From positions 1 through 64,000 of IMG/VR virus record IMGVR_UViG_3300042907_001080: a stretch of 64,000 nucleotides of DNA. The stretch is one strand, 5' to 3'. Below, piece after piece: positions 6,973 to 15,174 of the stretch (positions are counted from its first letter, which is position 1; each line of letters begins with the position of its first letter). This stretch comes from a virus. The notes under the pieces are model-generated. The model was not told the origin of the DNA. It did not search any database and saw only the letters and a program-made list of their open reading frames with translations. Position numbers and translations under genes: made by a program.

Positions 6973-7212
6973 TTATTTAGCCCACATTAAGTGATAAGCT
7001 AATAGTGTTTGCTGATCGTAGAATTCTGCTACGAGCTTGAAATCGTCGTTGAGTTTATCTACAACTAACTGACATTTTTCTTTGGGCTGTTTATTGATCC
7101 AATTTATTAGATCTACTCCTACAGTTTTATGTACTTTGGGCCAGTCTACTTCTATTATATCTTTACCGTTGCGTGTGTGCCAATGATAAAGTTCAAACCT
7201 ACTACTCTTCAT
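6973..7212 (-). CDS. Hypothetical protein (79 aa)
   Basis: A small alpha/beta-like protein with several Trp and Lys residues (FELYHWHTRNGKDIIEVDWPKV at the N-terminus). No family recognised. Its start overlaps the end of the helicase gene by 11 nt, so it is the next cistron of the helicase operon. Confidence 0.6.
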   Translation of the reverse strand: MKSSRFELYHWHTRNGKDIIEVDWPKVHKTVGVDLINWINKQPKEKCQLVVDKLNDDFKLVAEFYDQQTLLAYHLMWAK

Positions 7213-8659
7213 CTGTGTTCATGCTGTTTAATATTTCACGTAGTTTGGTGCTTTCTACCTGTGCTCGCACCTTGGGTTTATCTAGGCTGAATCCGTCTTT
7301 GGGTTCAGCACGTTCCCAACTAGGTTTGCTGTCACCGGGCTCTTCACGTGAAGTAAGTTCGGTCTTGCGTTTGATCTGTTCAATAATGCTGGATCCACCG
7401 CGTCCTGCGCCGTTGTGACTTTCTTGTTCATCTTCTGGAAGATCACTGATTCGCAGACTTTCAAGATTAAACTCTAGATCAATCTTCATGCCCACGCCAC
7501 TCGATGAGCGTGTCTTCATTAACTGTATTTGATAACGACCACGCTCACGCATGGCACGGCTTGTAAAGATACCAAACACGTTATCCGCAGTTTGAATCTT
7601 TGACAAACCGCCTGAAATGTGACTGTGATCAAATTCAACTTCTTCAACAGCGCCTCGATTCAACTGTGCCGCGGTGACAAATACACAGTTCTTTTCTACT
7701 GCTAGGTTACGAAGTTCTTCTGACACATACTTGTCTTTGATAAACAAGTCTGCTGGACTAATTTTCTTGCTCACTGGCATCAACAAGTCCAAATAATCAA
7801 CCAACAGCACATCGACTTTCTTGCCTACTTTGATTTCATATTCTTTCAAATATGCACGAATGTCGTTGGCAGTCTTGCCGCTAGGCATGTATTTGATCTG
7901 CAACATACCTGACTTCTTGCCAATCATTTTAACTTTCATTTCAACATCATCTAGCTCTTTGAAAATATCCTTGGTTGACGTTCCGGTGATCATTGCATCA
8001 ATACGCATACTAACTAGTGCTTCTGAAAGTTCAAGAGTTAGGTATACCACATTTAATCCTGCCAATGCCCAGTTCACGCCTAGATTAGCCAAGAATAAGG
8101 ATTTACCTGCACCTGACCCGCCTGCAAAGATGTTCAACTCTCCTCGATTCATTCCGCCAAACAGTTTACGATCCATACAGGGCCATCCTGTGCTCACTTG
8201 ACCGTTTTTGTCTTTGATGCCCATCAATCTTCCACGGGGATCAGCAAAATAGTCTGTGCCCATGTCTCGAGCAAGACCAATCTGCACAGCTTCTTTGATC
8301 AATACTTCTACTGCTCCGTAGTCATGTTTTTCTAATAAATCAGCACTTTCAATAATAGCACGTTCTAATGCCTTGTGTTGAGTGAACTTTTCGAATTCGT
8401 CCATGAACCAATCCATATGACCATCTTTGAGATCGTCGGGTCGTTTAAGTTCAGTTCTACAGGTGGCATTGACCATTTCATAGTCTGGCAATACATTATA
8501 GCCCTTGGCATATTCATTTATGAATTCTGCTGCATCTTGTAGTTTGCGATCAAACAGGCTGTGATCAAAAATACCTTGACATCGAACAAATACTTCTGCA
8601 TCTGCCAGCATGAGTTCAAGATATAATTTTTGCACTTCGTAATCGTATGTTTTTATCAT
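7202..8659 (-). CDS. 41: Replicative DNA helicase, gp41-like (485 aa)
   Basis: DnaB/T4 gp41-type hexameric helicase that unwinds the fork with the gp61 primase. An N-terminal helical domain (1-145) is followed by a RecA-type core with Walker A GGSGAGKS (180-187), Walker B LLVDYLDL (about 285-292) and a sensor/arginine segment (FGIFTSRAMRERGRYQ). Length matches T4 gp41 (475). A TATAAT-like -10 (8667-8672) lies 7 nt before the ATG. The gene sits next to the carbamoyltransferase and primase genes on the same strand. Confidence 0.9.
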   Translation of the reverse strand: MIKTYDYEVQKLYLELMLADAEVFVRCQGIFDHSLFDRKLQDAAEFINEYAKGYNVLPDYEMVNATCRTELKRPDDLKDGHMDWFMDEFEKFTQHKALERAIIESADLLEKHDYGAVEVLIKEAVQIGLARDMGTDYFADPRGRLMGIKDKNGQVSTGWPCMDRKLFGGMNRGELNIFAGGSGAGKSLFLANLGVNWALAGLNVVYLTLELSEALVSMRIDAMITGTSTKDIFKELDDVEMKVKMIGKKSGMLQIKYMPSGKTANDIRAYLKEYEIKVGKKVDVLLVDYLDLLMPVSKKISPADLFIKDKYVSEELRNLAVEKNCVFVTAAQLNRGAVEEVEFDHSHISGGLSKIQTADNVFGIFTSRAMRERGRYQIQLMKTRSSSGVGMKIDLEFNLESLRISDLPEDEQESHNGAGRGGSSIIEQIKRKTELTSREEPGDSKPSWERAEPKDGFSLDKPKVRAQVESTKLREILNSMNTDEE

Positions 8660-8666
8660 ATATTAT

Positions 8667-8695
8667 ATTATACACTCTAGTTGAACACAGGTAAA
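8667..8695 (-). promoter_or_regulatory. Probable sigma70-type promoter upstream of gp41
   Basis: On the minus strand TTTACC (8690-8695), 17 bases, then TATAAT (8667-8672), 7 nt before the ATG at 8659. The -35 is weak. The geometry predicts little or no 5' leader. Confidence 0.45.
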
Positions 8696-10146
8696 CCATG
8701 CAGTTGGGTCCAGCTTTCTGCATCAGCAGCATCATTAACCATAGGCTTGCCTTTGATGTTTAGGCTGGTATTCAACAACATAGGACAACCAGTCTTTGCA
8801 TACCAAAGCTCTAACAAGGCGCGGAACTGAGGATTATCAGTCTTATTAACCGTCTGCACACGGCTGGTATTGTCTAGATGCACTATGGCCGGAAAAGACT
8901 CAGATTTCAAACAAGGCGAAATATATTGCATGTAAGTCGTTGATTCTGTTGGCATTTTAAAGTACTGATTTGCGAATTCTTCTAATATTGCAGGAGCGAA
9001 GGGTCTGAACTGCTCACGATGCTTTATCTGGTTAATTGCGACCTTGATTTCCGAACCACGTGGATCGGCTATCAAACTGCGGTTACCCAACGCTCTGGGC
9101 CCAAACTCTGCAGGGCCTCGAGCAAGACCACACATCTTGTATTCGAGTAAATGTGTCACGATATCTTCGTTGCTGGAGATATACCCCATGTCATATCCCA
9201 AATACGGACCAGTCCATTCTATGTGTTTTTTCTTATGTGCCAATACTGCACCAATACTGCTGCCACTGTCGCCGGGTGCAGGCATGATCCAAACTCGATC
9301 AAAATATTTGTAGGCTATGGGATTAGCTGCACAGTTTAGAGCGCAACCGCCCATCAACACTAGATTTCTACTTGAACTAGATCTTACGGCCTGCTGCAAC
9401 GCTCTCTCAAATGCCATTTCATACACAGCTTGTGTGGCTGCTGCTATATCGTAAAAATCTTGCTGTGTTGTTAATTCAGGTCGCCACCATGTGCATCCAC
9501 GATGTAGATTTTGTTTGATCCTGTAAACATGCTCATAATCGTCATTGGGTAAACTAACAAAATCATCTAGTAGATCTCTGAGAAATCTTTTTGGATTTCC
9601 CAATGCTGCCATGCCCATTAAGATATATTCTTCTTCGTTGGGTTTTAGTCCGCAGCGTTGTGTCATTGCGGAATAAAACAATCCTAGACTATTTGGATAT
9701 TCTAGACTATACCGTTTATGTAAGTTATTACCAACAGCATCCCATTGTGTTAGGCATTCAAATTCACCAATGGCATCGATTACTAGCACACAGGCATTGT
9801 CAAATTCGCTGGTATAATATCCTGCGGCGGCATGTGTTTGATGATGTCCAAAAGTTTTGATTGGTGCTCGAATGTTAAACTTTCTAAGATAATCTTTTAC
9901 ATTATTATTCTGCCATCCTTGCCCGGCAGTGAGCTGTCTTAGGGTTTTTAACCAAGGACGTTCATACCAACACACAAGATCAGGCTCGCCAAACGTTCGT
10001 GCATGATCTACTAGTTTTTGATCTAGATCGGCATCGTTTTTTATTCCGCTGAATCTTTCGCTTTCACTAGCGAAAATCAATTTGTCGTCTTCAAACACTG
10101 CTAATGCAGCGTTGTGACTAGCGGCAGAAATTCCCCAGGTAATCAT
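8677..10146 (-). CDS. Carbamoyltransferase, NodU/CmcH family (489 aa)
   Basis: Transfers carbamoyl from carbamoyl phosphate, via a carbamoyl-AMP intermediate, to a hydroxyl group. The N-terminal ASKHA-like domain starts ITWGISAASHNAAL, with HHQTHAAAGYYTS near 101-113; the C-terminal domain has the family signature GPRALGNRSLIADPR and ends with the NTSLN...P segment. Length is somewhat short of the usual 560-600. It overlaps the 38-codon upstream gene by 4 nt. Phage carbamoyltransferases have been linked to carbamoylation of hydroxymethylated DNA bases; a glycan substrate is the alternative, since many sugar enzymes are nearby. Confidence 0.88.
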   Translation of the reverse strand: MITWGISAASHNAALAVFEDDKLIFASESERFSGIKNDADLDQKLVDHARTFGEPDLVCWYERPWLKTLRQLTAGQGWQNNNVKDYLRKFNIRAPIKTFGHHQTHAAAGYYTSEFDNACVLVIDAIGEFECLTQWDAVGNNLHKRYSLEYPNSLGLFYSAMTQRCGLKPNEEEYILMGMAALGNPKRFLRDLLDDFVSLPNDDYEHVYRIKQNLHRGCTWWRPELTTQQDFYDIAAATQAVYEMAFERALQQAVRSSSSRNLVLMGGCALNCAANPIAYKYFDRVWIMPAPGDSGSSIGAVLAHKKKHIEWTGPYLGYDMGYISSNEDIVTHLLEYKMCGLARGPAEFGPRALGNRSLIADPRGSEIKVAINQIKHREQFRPFAPAILEEFANQYFKMPTESTTYMQYISPCLKSESFPAIVHLDNTSRVQTVNKTDNPQFRALLELWYAKTGCPMLLNTSLNIKGKPMVNDAADAESWTQLHGLPVFN

Positions 10147-10259
10147 TTGTAGATAAAAGGATCACGTTTACGTAGCTCTTTTAATCTACGTTTGAATCTT
10201 CGGTGTTCTTGATATCTGTTCCAAGGGTAGAGCAGAAAATCTATAATTTTTTTAAACAT
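10143..10259 (-). CDS. 38-aa basic amphipathic small protein, carbamoyltransferase companion
   Basis: A short gene: M-F-K-K-I-I-D-F-L-L-Y-P-W at the N-terminus, then a highly basic helix (RRFKRRLKELRKRDPF) and stop. Its stop overlaps the ATG of the carbamoyltransferase as ATGA (10143-10146), and its start overlaps the end of the primase gene by 8 nt, so both ends are translationally coupled. The hydrophobic N-terminal face plus basic tail suggests a membrane-surface or protein-binding peptide. Tiny genes beside carbamoyltransferases occur elsewhere; the function here is unknown. Confidence 0.7.
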   Translation of the reverse strand: MFKKIIDFLLYPWNRYQEHRRFKRRLKELRKRDPFIYK

Positions 10260-11271
10260 TTTCTAACCTTTCTAATTTATGTTCTTGTTGTTTCTTGGCC
10301 ATGTTAATTTTAATCTGTCCTTGTTGTGCTGTTTTTATTGCATCTACAAGCACAAATAACTTCCCATAACGATATACTGCATCTGCTACATCTTTGACAT
10401 CGGCATCCCAATTTGGTATAGCCACTGACCAACCAAGTTCTGCTGCACGATCATACAACACCAATCCTGCTCGATCTTGGTCTGGGATCACAATAACTTC
10501 TGCACCTAGACTGTTAATTATTCTACTTTGTTGTTCGGCAATCTCGTTGGTAAGAAGGGCTACACCGTCAATGGCCAAGGCATCAAACGGGCCTTCACAC
10601 ACAAATATATACTTCTGATTTTCTTTTTGTTGATCAAAATTGAAAACAAAATGAGGATGCTGATCTGATAGATATTTAGGTTTTCCGGCAGTTACTTTTC
10701 TTGCAGTATTACCTACAATACGTCCTTGCCACCTAAAGGGAATAATTACTCTATCAACATATCCTGGTGCGGGACTCCAGTAGAAGTTTTCGCTAGTGGG
10801 ATCGTATCCTCTACTAACTACATATTCAACAACTTCTACTAACTTTTGCTCTTCTTCAGTAGTTAATTTAGCATCTAGCCATTCTAACAAAGGCATTGCA
10901 CCCTCTGGTAATTGTTTGTCTGTGAATTCTAGCTTGATTTCCTGGTGTTCTGGGCGGTAATCATCGCCTTCTGTTCTCATGGCTTCGAACACTAGTTCTT
11001 TAATAGTGTCTTCGCTGGCGCCTAACCATCTGCACAGCGTTTTCATCTTTTCGCCTATGGTGCTACCAGGTTGCCACCCTGTGGTAAATTTGCAATTGAA
11101 ACAGTTATAGATTACACCATCACCGTCAAATCTTATGCCGGCACGTTTGCGAGTATCAGGACTATGCCCTCGATGTTGACAGCAGGGTGCATTGAATGAT
11201 GTCCATCCTGATGGGCTCGATTTAGCACGAGGTGGGAGCAGTGTTCGAAATTTATCAACGACAAGAGTCAT
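10252..11271 (-). CDS. 61: DNA primase, gp61-like (339 aa)
   Basis: Synthesises RNA primers with the gp41 helicase. An N-terminal zinc-binding module has Cys/His ligands C30/C31, H33, C57 and C60, followed by a TOPRIM domain with E226 in FVCEGPFDAL and the acidic pair D264/D266 in IPDQDRAG. Length equals T4 gp61 (342). The promoter TTGACA-N17-TATACT ends 6 nt before the ATG. Downstream cistrons are the 38-codon gene and the carbamoyltransferase. Confidence 0.88.
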   Translation of the reverse strand: MTLVVDKFRTLLPPRAKSSPSGWTSFNAPCCQHRGHSPDTRKRAGIRFDGDGVIYNCFNCKFTTGWQPGSTIGEKMKTLCRWLGASEDTIKELVFEAMRTEGDDYRPEHQEIKLEFTDKQLPEGAMPLLEWLDAKLTTEEEQKLVEVVEYVVSRGYDPTSENFYWSPAPGYVDRVIIPFRWQGRIVGNTARKVTAGKPKYLSDQHPHFVFNFDQQKENQKYIFVCEGPFDALAIDGVALLTNEIAEQQSRIINSLGAEVIVIPDQDRAGLVLYDRAAELGWSVAIPNWDADVKDVADAVYRYGKLFVLVDAIKTAQQGQIKINMAKKQQEHKLERLENV

Positions 11272-11277
11272 ACTACA

Positions 11278-11306
11278 AGTATACTATCTATACAGTATCT
11301 TGTCAA
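11278..11306 (-). promoter_or_regulatory. Sigma70 promoter (TTGACA-N17-TATACT) placed 6 nt from the primase ATG
   Basis: On the minus strand TTGACA (11301-11306), a 17-base spacer, TATACT (11278-11283), 6 bases, then ATG at 11271. The predicted transcription start is the A of the ATG. The same arrangement occurs at 26283-26311. Confidence 0.8.
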
Positions 11307-12366
11307 TGGTTCCAACAGGAATATTAGAGTCATTTAACACAAATGTTTTGACTCCATTATATGAAAGGCCGGTATATGTAAATCCAGTAATGCCGCCGTC
11401 TGCATTAACAGCAGAAACCGTGATAGTGAGATCATTGGTTCCCAATTCTCCACCCAATTTATTACCTGTGATGACAATAATATCACCTACATCATAACCT
11501 TTGCCAATCTCACCAATAGTAACATTATATGTTAGTAGAAGAGTTTGAGCTATGGTAAATCTTGCGACGCTGGAAATTTCGCCTGGAGTGTGTTTGATTC
11601 TAAACCAATTATACTTGCCTGTGACGTTTTTATACTGTTCGGTATCAAGATCCACGGTAGACACTGTGATCCATTTAGTCTCTCTTGGTGTGGCTCCTTG
11701 ATCGTCTAAACTGGCCTGTATCTCTACTGTGCCTTTGTAATTAGTAGAGTAAAATTGAAATGTGTGAATAGGATAGGCTGGCGATGTTTTAGGACGAGCA
11801 TCTATAATAGCACTGGTGTAAAATGGTTGAGGATCAGTGGCACCTTGAGTGAAAGGATTGGTATAATTAAATGTGTCTACTATTACACTGTCTGCTACCC
11901 CGCCGTATACATCGCCAGTGATTTCTAAGGTGCCTATAGTATCATATTGGCTGTCCATATATAAAGGCATTTTAGAATTTACTATATAGTCTGTGCTGTC
12001 TACTGTAGATCGAACTTCTTTGACTATGCTGTAGTTATAGAATCCTGTATTAAGATCCAGCAGTTCGTCGGCAGTAACAATCACAGTGACCTTGCCGGTA
12101 GCAAGATCCATAGCAGTGAAGTCTTTTTGTAGCACTAAATCTTTAGTGTCTTGACTGACGAGATTAAATACCAAAGTGCTGCCCGCAATGTTGCTGGCCT
12201 TTTGATCACTATTACGAACTTGGATGTCAATGCGATTATCAACACCTCGAAATATTTTTAGATTTCTGTTATACACTCTGCGATACCTCTCAGTTGACCA
12301 AGTGTCCGCCGGGGTGGTAAATACATCGAGTTTGTTGACATATAAATAAACAGGATTAAATTGCAT
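11284..12366 (-). CDS. Virion structural protein with Ig-like N-terminal domain (360 aa)
   Basis: It is predicted almost entirely beta. Residues 35-130 (FRGVDNRIDIQVRNSDQ ... NTGFYNYSIV) resemble the beta-sandwich of phage baseplate upper/fibre-adaptor proteins; later parts contain strands with GKGYDVGDIIVITG, common in marine T4-like structural proteins. No enzymatic motif. A GATAAATA late box at 12388-12395 gives a leader of about 16 nt. It is likely a tail or baseplate decoration, placed away from the main structural block. Confidence 0.65.
   Translation of the reverse strand: MQFNPVYLYVNKLDVFTTPADTWSTERYRRVYNRNLKIFRGVDNRIDIQVRNSDQKASNIAGSTLVFNLVSQDTKDLVLQKDFTAMDLATGKVTVIVTADELLDLNTGFYNYSIVKEVRSTVDSTDYIVNSKMPLYMDSQYDTIGTLEITGDVYGGVADSVIVDTFNYTNPFTQGATDPQPFYTSAIIDARPKTSPAYPIHTFQFYSTNYKGTVEIQASLDDQGATPRETKWITVSTVDLDTEQYKNVTGKYNWFRIKHTPGEISSVARFTIAQTLLLTYNVTIGEIGKGYDVGDIIVITGNKLGGELGTNDLTITVSAVNADGGITGFTYTGLSYNGVKTFVLNDSNIPVGTIDKILYR
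12341..12348 (+). promoter_or_regulatory. Late promoter box TATAAATA (for the 12398 gene)
   Basis: A perfect T4 late box on the + strand, located inside the 5' end of the divergent structural gene. It would give a leader of about 44 nt before the ATG at 12398. Confidence 0.5.
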
Positions 12367-12387
12367 ACACTAACGGACCTTTAGCAG

Positions 12388-12395
12388 TATTTATC
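12388..12395 (-). promoter_or_regulatory. Late promoter box GATAAATA (for the 12366 gene)
   Basis: The minus-strand box ends 21 nt before the ATG at 12366, the ordinary T4 late spacing with a short leader. It nearly touches the ATG of the divergent 12398 gene. Confidence 0.6.
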
Positions 12396-12397
12396 GA

Positions 12398-12769
12398 ATG
12401 AGAATAACAACTAACCTACAAGAAAATTTTCCCTTTATCAGTGTTATAGTGCATGTTAACCATGAATATGTGGGCATCATTATTAACCAAGATGCTCAAG
12501 TCACTAGTATGTATGACTATTCTATGATAAAAACAGACGAGGAAAAACAGCGATTTCTAGAACTAGGCGAAGCCTGGTGGTGGGAGTCGAACAGGCAAAT
12601 TCCTATCAACATTTTCTTGGCCAGAGAAATCATTGAATTTCGATACGTAATTAGAAATTTTTCAACTAAAGATGTCAAACTCATGCACGGTCCCTGCACT
12701 AGTTTAAATGACATTATTGTCAAACGAATCAAGCGTAAGTCGATTACTCTAGTTAGAAAGATCGGTTAA
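12398..12769 (+). CDS. Conserved phage hypothetical protein (123 aa)
   Basis: A soluble alpha/beta protein. The N-terminal strands (FPFISVIVHVNHEYVGIIINQD) are followed by an acidic helix with an unusual Trp run (GEAWWWES) and a basic C-terminus (VKRIKRKSITLVRKIG). I do not recognise a function. It is a single + strand gene between minus-strand operons; its 3' end overlaps the convergent glycosyltransferase gene by 17 nt. Confidence 0.65.
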   Translation: MRITTNLQENFPFISVIVHVNHEYVGIIINQDAQVTSMYDYSMIKTDEEKQRFLELGEAWWWESNRQIPINIFLAREIIEFRYVIRNFSTKDVKLMHGPCTSLNDIIVKRIKRKSITLVRKIG

Positions 12770-13514
12770 CTTGTTTTTCTAATAATTTTTTTATATCGGG
12801 ATTCTTTTTCCAAGGACCTGTTAGAGACCAAATCTTAGAATCTTGCTTTTTAGTTACAAAATTTTCTAAATTGCACAAATTAAAAAAATCGTGTTCTTGA
12901 GTTATTAGTTCCGACATGCAGACCTGATCTAATCCATACATATTCGCTCTTTGCAGTTTTTCCATATTTTCGGTAATAGTTTCAAACGGAATATGTTGAA
13001 TTTTTTCGTTGTATAAATTTACAATATTTTTTATAAAGTTTTTTCTTTTGTCAGTAACATAAAGAAAATTAGCTCCGGTTTTCTTCCACAAAGTATCATA
13101 CTGTGGATAATATAGAATACCCAACTCTACGCTATTGTCAAAATTTATTCTTTCATTAAAAATAATATCTGCGTCTACTATGTATGCTTTAGAAATTAAA
13201 TTTTGTTCGAACAATAGATTAGAAATAAAATATCTCGAACAAAAATAATAACTTTTTAGTTTATAAAAATTAATATTTGTAGTTGTTAACTTCTCTTTAC
13301 TAATTGAAAGATCGATTGATAATTTTAAATTTTTAATTTGCTCAAGTAGTAAATCGGAAGGATTTATTAAATGTAAATGAACGTCGTGACCGTGATTGTC
13401 GCAAGAAAATAAATTATAAATTCCATAATTTATAAAATAATTCTCATCACATTGAAAAATTACTTTTTCTCTACCGTTTGGTCTAGAAATTAATTCTACA
13501 TCTTGAAAAAACAT
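12753..13514 (-). CDS. Glycosyltransferase family 8-like protein (253 aa)
   Basis: The segment AYIVDADIIF contains a D-x-D-type metal/nucleotide-sugar site, and YGLDQVCMSEL resembles the second GT8 motif. The N-terminus (EKVIFQCDENYFINYGIYNLFS) matches the start of GT-A folds in this family, as in the paralogue at 15938-16621. The gene is more AT-rich than its neighbours, which may mean recent acquisition. It abuts the mini-DnaE gene by a 1-nt overlap. Acceptor unknown. Confidence 0.65.
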   Translation of the reverse strand: MFFQDVELISRPNGREKVIFQCDENYFINYGIYNLFSCDNHGHDVHLHLINPSDLLLEQIKNLKLSIDLSISKEKLTTTNINFYKLKSYYFCSRYFISNLLFEQNLISKAYIVDADIIFNERINFDNSVELGILYYPQYDTLWKKTGANFLYVTDKRKNFIKNIVNLYNEKIQHIPFETITENMEKLQRANMYGLDQVCMSELITQEHDFFNLCNLENFVTKKQDSKIWSLTGPWKKNPDIKKLLEKQVNRSF

Positions 13515-14092
13515 TAACTATACCCGTAACTGATCTGCTCACAGATCAAATTCATCTGCACCACAATAGCTACAGCATAGGCAGTGGCATGCGATTGTTT
13601 GAAGAAATATTCTTCATTGTCGGGTTTCGTCCAAACTTCCGTCATCACCGTGGTCCATTCTTTCCCAATCAGATAACGTTTCGCTGGTCGGATCATCGCT
13701 AAAACGGCTGCTAGTTGTTCGATAGATTTTGGTTCCATCTTTCTTAGTATAGATCCATGACCGTTCACATGAAACAGATTCTGGATAAACTCTTCGTCTT
13801 GTAGTAGATCCCATAATGGCTCAGTCTCCATGAGTTGAATAAGGTGCGCCTCATCTCGAACACCTTTGTAAATGCCAACATTTAAAAAATCAATCTTGAA
13901 ATATTCTTCGGCTGCTGCATGATCGTATGGTATACTGCACACAGCTTTCTCAGCATTCATTGGAACACTATGTAAATACACACCGGTGTTGTGTTTGGTC
14001 AGAGTTTCGTTGTCAACACGGCTGGCTGGCACATGCTTGAATAACTTTAGAGCATGGGCTCTGTCTACAAAGTCTATGTCGATATCAGGCAT
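13514..14092 (-). CDS. Miniature DnaE-like (C-family polymerase palm) protein (192 aa)
   Basis: Four motifs of bacterial DNA polymerase III alpha occur in order but compressed: PDIDIDF (2-8, catalytic-type aspartates), KIDFLNVGIYKGV (about 66-78, like the third palm aspartate region), EPKSIEQLAAVLAMIRPA (120-137) and KQSHATAYA (165-173). Normal DnaE is about 1,100 residues, so fingers, PHP and the rest are missing. The start at 14092 (MPDIDIDF) is chosen because it overlaps the upstream gene by only 8 nt. A decoy, a DNA-binding relic or an active small nucleotidyltransferase are possible. Confidence 0.65.
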   Translation of the reverse strand: MPDIDIDFVDRAHALKLFKHVPASRVDNETLTKHNTGVYLHSVPMNAEKAVCSIPYDHAAAEEYFKIDFLNVGIYKGVRDEAHLIQLMETEPLWDLLQDEEFIQNLFHVNGHGSILRKMEPKSIEQLAAVLAMIRPAKRYLIGKEWTTVMTEVWTKPDNEEYFFKQSHATAYAVAIVVQMNLICEQISYGYS

Positions 14093-14297
14093 TGTTTTTG
14101 ATCTCTGCGGGTGGAGTCCATGTAGCATAGTCTATCTTCTTCCACTGTCTAGGCCCGGGTGTGGTGTAAGGAGTATATATCTCGCCAGTCTCTCTATCAA
14201 CCAACAACCATTTCTCTGGGCATTTAGTTGTAATTGTTAATTCTACTGCCGTATTGTATTCTTGAACTGTGGTTCCGTCTATGAGTTGTCTTGACAT
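14085..14297 (-). CDS. Conserved phage hypothetical protein (70 aa)
   Basis: A small beta-rich protein with KWLLVDRETGEIYTPYTTPG and a C-terminal TWTPPAEI. No function known to me. It overlaps the upstream acidic gene by one base and the downstream mini-DnaE gene by 8 nt, so it is a tightly coupled operon member. Confidence 0.6.
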   Translation of the reverse strand: MSRQLIDGTTVQEYNTAVELTITTKCPEKWLLVDRETGEIYTPYTTPGPRQWKKIDYATWTPPAEIKNNA

Positions 14298-14494
14298 TAC
14301 TGCATCCTTGTTGTTTCGAATAGCAACAACGGAAGTGTCTCTGCTAAAAATGCTGCATATTCTTCTGCAGATTCTTCATCTGCAAAGTTTGAAAATTTAA
14401 CATATACACAGTGTTCACTATCTTCTTCTGTAGTCATTACTTCTATATCTATGTCATCACTAGAAATTAATTCTTGTTTGTTTTCTTCAGTCAC
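14297..14494 (-). CDS. Small acidic protein (65 aa)
   Basis: Very acidic (SSDDIDIEVMTTEEDSEH, then FADEESAEEYAAFLAE). One helix with Leu-rich end. No family recognised; the charge suggests protein binding or DNA mimicry, which is only a guess. Start overlaps the upstream zinc finger gene by 4 nt. Confidence 0.6.
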   Translation of the reverse strand: MTEENKQELISSDDIDIEVMTTEEDSEHCVYVKFSNFADEESAEEYAAFLAETLPLLLFETTRMQ

Positions 14495-15174
14495 AGTATT
14501 TTGGCCTCCTTGATGACATCTTTTACTAATTCATGATCTGCTGGCAGAGCTTTAAATCTACGCAACCAAAACTGAGGATCTATCATAGGCCCGATGATTT
14601 CTAATTGTTCATCGTTCATGCGGGTCAACATTTCTTTGCCTGATCGAGTATTCAATATCATCCAAGGACTTACTAATCCTTCTTTGATATCATGAGTGGC
14701 TCTGTTTAGATTTACATAGGCAAAATAATGTTCCCATGCTGCAGAGTTTGATTCCGCCCATGACATCATGGTCATGATACTGCGTTGTATGGCACCATCA
14801 GCAGGCTCTACTTTGATTAAATCTGCGATATAGCTTTGATACAATTCATCTCTGCACCAATGATCTAGTTTAACTCCGCTCTTGACCACGTAGTCTACAA
14901 ATCGCTCAGGATATATAGGCGCTGTATTAACCAAGAAACTGCCAAATTTCACAAAGGCTGTATAGAAACTAGAAGTGGCAAACTCTTCAAAGGTCTTGGG
15001 CTGTTGTGCTTTTTGTGTGAGCTGATAGAATCTTTGGAATGTCAACAATCCCATTAGCACATGTTTTTCATTGCGGCTAAGATGGCGACGCTTTTGTTCA
15101 CAAATATGCACTACCAAAGTTTTTTCTTTGGCAAATAATTTATTGCAATGTTCGCACTTAAAATTTAATTGCAT
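14491..15174 (-). CDS. C2HC/C2H2 zinc finger protein of the replication block (227 aa)
   Basis: Starting at MQLNFKCEHC, the first 30 residues form a compact finger (C7, C10, H23, C25; CEHCNKLF..EKTLVVHIC). The rest is helical, with Trp-rich segments such as LVSPWMIL and DPQFWLRRFKALP. The start at 15174 is preferred over 15255 because it overlaps the likely gp62 gene by only 17 nt. I do not know the function; the position suggests replication or late transcription. Confidence 0.6.
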   Translation of the reverse strand: MQLNFKCEHCNKLFAKEKTLVVHICEQKRRHLSRNEKHVLMGLLTFQRFYQLTQKAQQPKTFEEFATSSFYTAFVKFGSFLVNTAPIYPERFVDYVVKSGVKLDHWCRDELYQSYIADLIKVEPADGAIQRSIMTMMSWAESNSAAWEHYFAYVNLNRATHDIKEGLVSPWMILNTRSGKEMLTRMNDEQLEIIGPMIDPQFWLRRFKALPADHELVKDVIKEAKIL

